DNA of 37,976 nt from Lysobacterales bacterium. Lineage in GTDB: Bacteria; Pseudomonadota; Gammaproteobacteria; Xanthomonadales; SZUA-5. Positions 34,734 through 37,976 of this stretch are shown in pieces (position 1 is the stretch's first letter; every line of letters starts with the position of its first letter). Under the pieces are notes generated by a model. It was not told where the DNA came from. It made no database searches and was given only the letters and a program-made list of their open reading frames with translations. The stretch lies in NCBI GenBank assembly GCA_019187485.1, contig JABAQR010000038.1:68407-106382 (forward strand), written 5' to 3'. Made by a program: the position numbers and the translations under genes.

Positions 34734-35582
34734 TCACGGCGTGGGCAGGCTCTGCGCCCGCAAGGCCTGCGACACCCGCAACTGGAAGCCGAGCTTGGTG
34801 ATCAGCAGGCGTTCCTCGGTGGGCTTCTGCACGAGGTCGTTGGCGCCCGCGCGCAGCAGCGCGGTCTGGTTGGCGGCGTTGTCGTCGCCGGTCATCACCA
34901 GGATCGGCAGCATGCCCTTGCCATAGCCGAAGCGACTGCCGCGCACCACCTCGAGCAGGTCGCCGCCGGTCATGCCACCCTTCAGGTAGACGTCGGTCAG
35001 GATGATGTCGGGGCCGATGCGGCCTTCCATCTGCGCCTTCTCGAGGATGTCGATGGCGTCCTCGACGCTGACCACGTGGTTCACCTTGAGGCCGTGCTTT
35101 TCCATCATGCGCCGGGTCGCCACCGCGACCACGCGCGAGTCCTCGACGTACAGCACCTCGCCGGGGACCTGGCCTTCGGGCCGGATGTAGCCGCGGATGA
35201 AGGTGCTGAGCGCCTGCGGGCCGAGCGACTTGTCGAAGTAGTCGGTGACGTCGGAAGTGAGGTCGCGGTCGAGCAGGCGCTGCTGCACGTCGCCGGAGAC
35301 CACCACGATCGGGATGTAGGCCTGCGGCGAGTGCTCGCGGATGTAGCGCGCCAGCTCCATGCCGTCCATGTCCGGCAGCCGCAACGCAGTAGTCACGAGG
35401 TCGACCACGCCACTGCTGAGGTGCGTCTTGGCCTCTTCGCCGGTGCTGCAGGAAAGTACGGTGACGCCGGGCAGGTCCTGGTGCAGCAACTGCTCGATGA
35501 TCTTGCGCACGACCTTGGAGCCGTCGACGACCATCACCCGCGGGTTCTCGCTGGAGATGTGTCGCGTGACCGATGTTTCCAT
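34734..35582 (-). CDS. tandem-receiver response regulator
   Basis: 282 residues made of two CheY-like receiver domains and no output domain. The second (about 143-265) is complete: Glu 147/Asp 148, phospho-acceptor Asp 197 ('ILTDVYL'), Thr 231 and Lys 253. The first (about 15-130) keeps the Ser/Thr and Lys positions but has Asp-Gly in place of the acidic pair (20-21) and Ala 66 where the acceptor Asp belongs ('[11 protein letters not shown]'), so it is a pseudo-receiver. GGGGAG precedes the ATG. No histidine kinase is adjacent; it follows ftsX by 34 bases. It probably acts through protein-protein contact. Confidence 0.9.
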   Translation of the reverse strand: METSVTRHISSENPRVMVVDGSKVVRKIIEQLLHQDLPGVTVLSCSTGEEAKTHLSSGVVDLVTTALRLPDMDGMELARYIREHSPQAYIPIVVVSGDVQQRLLDRDLTSDVTDYFDKSLGPQALSTFIRGYIRPEGQVPGEVLYVEDSRVVAVATRRMMEKHGLKVNHVVSVEDAIDILEKAQMEGRIGPDIILTDVYLKGGMTGGDLLEVVRGSRFGYGKGMLPILVMTGDDNAANQTALLRAGANDLVQKPTEERLLITKLGFQLRVSQALRAQSLPTP

Positions 35583-35616
35583 GCCTGGCTCCCCTGCCCC
35601 GTGCCGGGTCCGACGC

Positions 35617-36585
35617 TCAGCGCGGCTCGGCGTCGCGCAGATGCCGCGCGCTCGCCAGCCATGCTCCCAGCCAACCCAGCAGCGCGCCATAGGCCACCAA
35701 CATGGCGGTCCCGCGCACTCCCAGCCCCTGCAACGCAAACTCGGCTTCGTAGCTTAGCGCAAGGCGATCCACCGCGGGCTGCGCCGCCTGCAGGCCGAGC
35801 AGCACCAGCGCGAGCGCCAACAGGCCGCCGACGATGCCATACCAGACGCCGATGTAGAGGAAAGGCCGGCGCACACGACCATCGCTGGCGCCGAGCAGCT
35901 TCAGGATCAGGATCTCCTCGCGCTTCAGCGAGATCTCGAGGCGGATGGTGTTGCCGACCACCAGCAGCACCGCGAGCGCGAGGATCGCGGCGCCGAACAG
36001 GATCGCGCGACGCGCGAGCTCGAGCAGCATCTCCAGGCGCTCCAGCCAGCGGCGGTCCACCTGCACCCAGTCGACCTCGTCGCGCGCGGCGAGTTCGGAC
36101 TTGAATTCGTCGAGCCTGGCGACCCCGGCCGGGGTCAGCCGCACGCTCACCAGCGCCGGCATCGGATTGGCGTCGAGGGCGCCGAGGGCCTGCGCGAAAT
36201 CGCTCATCTCGCGCAGTTCGGCGAGCGCATCGTCGGCGCTCTTGACCTCGGTGCCGGCCACTTCCGGGCGACCGTGCAGCGCGTCCGCCAGCGCGATCGC
36301 ACGCTCCACCGGCTCGCCGGCGGCGAGGAACACGGTGAGGTCGCCGCTCGGCCGCCAGGACACGGCGGCGCGGTCGACCTGGTCGAGCGCGAGCAGGCCG
36401 AGCGCCGGCAGCACCAGCGCCACCGCGATCACGCCGAGCGTCAGCAACTGGCCGAGCGGATCGCGCAGCAGCCGCTTGAAACCGGCGCGCAGGCCCTCGG
36501 CGTGCGCGCGCAGCCAGGCGCGGCGCGGATCGCCCTGCGGACGACCCAGCTCGGTGCGGGCAACCGCCTCAGCCGGCTCGTCCAT
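35617..36585 (-). CDS. ftsX: cell division protein FtsX
   Basis: Membrane component of the FtsEX complex, which couples ATP hydrolysis to activation of septal peptidoglycan amidases through EnvC-type proteins. 322 residues: a cytoplasmic N-terminus, the first membrane helix ('LLTLGVIAVALVLPALGLLAL' region), a periplasmic loop of about 110 residues, then three more helices with the FtsX-type motif 'ISLKREEILILKLLGASD'. Its ATG lies 17 bases inside ftsE, the usual tight coupling of the pair. Confidence 0.96.
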   Translation of the reverse strand: MDEPAEAVARTELGRPQGDPRRAWLRAHAEGLRAGFKRLLRDPLGQLLTLGVIAVALVLPALGLLALDQVDRAAVSWRPSGDLTVFLAAGEPVERAIALADALHGRPEVAGTEVKSADDALAELREMSDFAQALGALDANPMPALVSVRLTPAGVARLDEFKSELAARDEVDWVQVDRRWLERLEMLLELARRAILFGAAILALAVLLVVGNTIRLEISLKREEILILKLLGASDGRVRRPFLYIGVWYGIVGGLLALALVLLGLQAAQPAVDRLALSYEAEFALQGLGVRGTAMLVAYGALLGWLGAWLASARHLRDAEPR

Positions 36586-37261
36586 ACCAGTCCTCCGGGC
36601 GGAAATCGTCGATCAGGCGGCCGCGATCGAGCACCAGCGTGCGCTTGCGCATGCGCTGGATCAGCGGCAGGTCGTGGCTGGCGATGATCACCGTGGTGCC
36701 CTGCTCCTTCAGCGAGATCATCAGTTGCATGATCTCGGCGGCGAGCTTCGGATCGAGGTTGCCGGTGGGCTCGTCGGCCAGCAGCAGATCGGGCACGCCG
36801 ACCATCGCGCGCGCGATGCCGAGGCGCTGCTGCTCGCCGGTCGACAGCTCCGCGGGCAGCGCTGCTTCGCGCCCGCCGAGCCCGACCTGCTCCAGCGCCC
36901 GCGCCACGCGCGGCGCGATGGCGTCTTCGGCCACGCCGTCGAGGCGCATCGGCAGCGCGACGTTGTCGTAGGCATTGCGATCGAGCAGCAGGCGATGGTC
37001 CTGGAACACCAGGCCCAAACGCCGTCGGTAGGCCGGCAGCTCGCGCCGGCGCACGTCGGCGAGACGCCGGCTGAAGACCTCGATGTGGCCCTCGCTCGGA
37101 CGCTCGATCAGCGCCAGCAGCTTCAGCAGCGTGCTCTTGCCGGCGCCCGAGTGACCGGTGACATAAACCATCTCGCCGTAGCCGATCTCGAAACTGACGT
37201 CGGCCAGCGCCTCGCGCCCCTCGGCGTAGCGCTTGCTGACGAGTTCGAAGCGGATCGACAT
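36569..37261 (-). CDS. ftsE: cell division ATP-binding protein FtsE
   Basis: ABC ATPase of 230 residues, partner of FtsX. Walker A 'GHSGAGKST' is at 36-44, followed by Q-loop 'LVFQDHRLL', signature 'LSTGEQQRLGIARA', Walker B 'LLLADEPTGNLDP' and H-loop 'IIASHD'. All catalytic residues are present. The start is ATG 37261. A CATAAT -10-like element on the minus strand is at about 37298-37293. The divergent gene on plus begins at 37382. Confidence 0.97.
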   Translation of the reverse strand: MSIRFELVSKRYAEGREALADVSFEIGYGEMVYVTGHSGAGKSTLLKLLALIERPSEGHIEVFSRRLADVRRRELPAYRRRLGLVFQDHRLLLDRNAYDNVALPMRLDGVAEDAIAPRVARALEQVGLGGREAALPAELSTGEQQRLGIARAMVGVPDLLLADEPTGNLDPKLAAEIMQLMISLKEQGTTVIIASHDLPLIQRMRKRTLVLDRGRLIDDFRPEDWYGRAG

Positions 37262-37381
37262 GAGGGATGCGACTCCGACGAGAATCCGCCGATTATGCGG
37301 AAGCGACCGCCCTTGTGGGCCTGCTTTCGGATTGCCGGCGGCGGACGGCTATCCTTCCGCTCCCCGATCCCGGAGCCCGCC
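37262..37381. other. divergent promoter region ftsE / TPR gene
   Basis: A 120-base gap. On minus, CATAAT (5 of 6) lies about 32 bases before ftsE. On plus, TTCGGA ... TATCCT with an 18-base spacer lies about 25 bases before the TPR gene. Both -35 matches are poor. Confidence 0.35.
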
Positions 37382-37976
37382 GTGGCCGATCCTGCCGCCC
37401 TCATCGCCAGCGCCGAGCAAGCGCTGCGCGCCGGCCAATGGGCGCGGGCGCGCGAGCTGGCGATCGCCTGCGGCGATGTCGCAGCGCTCGCACTGCGGAC
37501 GCGTGCGGTGCTTGCCAACGCCGCGCTGCAACTGGGCGAGCACGCCGAGGCGGTGGCTCAGTTCCGCTGGCTGCGGGAGGCGCTGCCGATGCATGCAGGT
37601 GTGCGCGCGGCGCTGTCGATGGCACTCAACAACCTCGGCTCGGCCGCGCTCCAGGCCGGCGACACGGCGCAGGCCGACGATCACTATCGCGAAGCGATCG
37701 CCGTCGATGCGCGCAACGCGCTCGCCTGGCAGAACCTCGGCGGCCGCGCGCAGGCGGCGAACCGTTTCGACGTCGCCGCGCAGGCCTATGCGCGCTGCGT
37801 GGAACTCGATCCCGCGCGCCTCGACGCGCGCCTGCAGTGGGCGCTGTGCGAACGCCTGCGCGGCGCGCCGCAGGCTGCGCGCACCGCACTCGCGGGGATG
37901 CCGGCGACGCTGCCGGCCGAATTGGCGGCGCAGGTCGGCGCCGAGTGGGAGCTGCTCGGCGATGCGGCTGCGGCAC
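37382..37976 (+). CDS. TPR-repeat protein (5' part; runs off right edge)
   Basis: An open frame of 198 codons from GTG 37382, with GGAG seven bases upstream, continues past the window end. It contains tetratricopeptide-like units ('LALRTRAVLANAALQLGEHAEAVAQF', 'AWQNLGGRAQAANRFDVAAQAYARCVELDP', each only partly quoted by key residues). There is no signal peptide. In Lysobacterales such N-terminal TPRs are often followed by a sulfotransferase domain, but that part is outside the window, so the function is open. Confidence 0.8.
   Translation, partial: MADPAALIASAEQALRAGQWARARELAIACGDVAALALRTRAVLANAALQLGEHAEAVAQFRWLREALPMHAGVRAALSMALNNLGSAALQAGDTAQADDHYREAIAVDARNALAWQNLGGRAQAANRFDVAAQAYARCVELDPARLDARLQWALCERLRGAPQAARTALAGMPATLPAELAAQVGAEWELLGDAAAA

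Overview
The window is very GC-rich with strong third-position GC bias, so long open frames occur on almost every strand. The gene content points to a gammaproteobacterium of the order Lysobacterales (Xanthomonadales), probably near the Rhodanobacteraceae. Supporting signs are the rpoZ-spoT-ridA-recG run, the ECF sigma factor coupled to a TPR Ser/Thr kinase, a secreted protease with C-terminal 'GLWFD..HDGHG' repeats, a DnrO-like periplasmic protein, and REP-type repeats of the GTGGGAGCGGGTTTACCCCGCGACC kind. The order is inferred from gene content; no rRNA or tRNA gene is present.

Layout. 1-1032: start of citrate synthase (gltA, runs off the left edge). 1312-1557: rpmE2 with a clear promoter and terminator. 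1736-6874: stringent-response operon rpoZ-spoT-ridA-recG, all minus. 6991-7569: unknown protein. 7800-8582: secreted dienelactone hydrolase. 8622-11443: ECF sigma factor and Ser/Thr kinase with TPRs. 11654-13199: lipoprotein cytochrome c and three small genes, two of them cysteine-rich. 13357-17320: PLP dehydratase/racemase, an SRPBCC membrane protein, gcvH and gcvT. 17543-20619: DUF456-type membrane protein, a small secreted protein and a secreted zinc protease, all plus. 20687-23041: rimI, a probable holD, a PqiC-like lipoprotein and an MlaD-like MCE protein, joined by ATGA overlaps. 23194-26297: ilvD-ilvC with a candidate leader-peptide attenuator. 26337-34690: TolB-like/TPR membrane protein, hrpA, an unknown protein and ung. 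34734-37261: tandem-receiver response regulator and ftsX-ftsE. 37382 to the end: start of a TPR protein on plus.

Most of the window is housekeeping chromosome: central carbon, one-carbon and branched-chain amino-acid metabolism, (p)ppGpp control, DNA repair and division. No insertion sequence, prophage, CRISPR array or defence island was seen. The unusual layer is a set of short, non-autonomous inverted repeats of at least three different sequence types. They sit in intercistronic gaps (spoT/ridA, ilvD/ilvC), supply a stop codon (position 6991), and lie twice inside hrpA, where they are translated in frame. Other points worth checking are the ilvDC leader peptide, the orphan MCE pair without its ATPase and permease, a response regulator whose first receiver lacks the phospho-acceptor Asp, the ECF/kinase pair with one-base overlap, and the cluster of small Cys-rich proteins beside the cytochrome.
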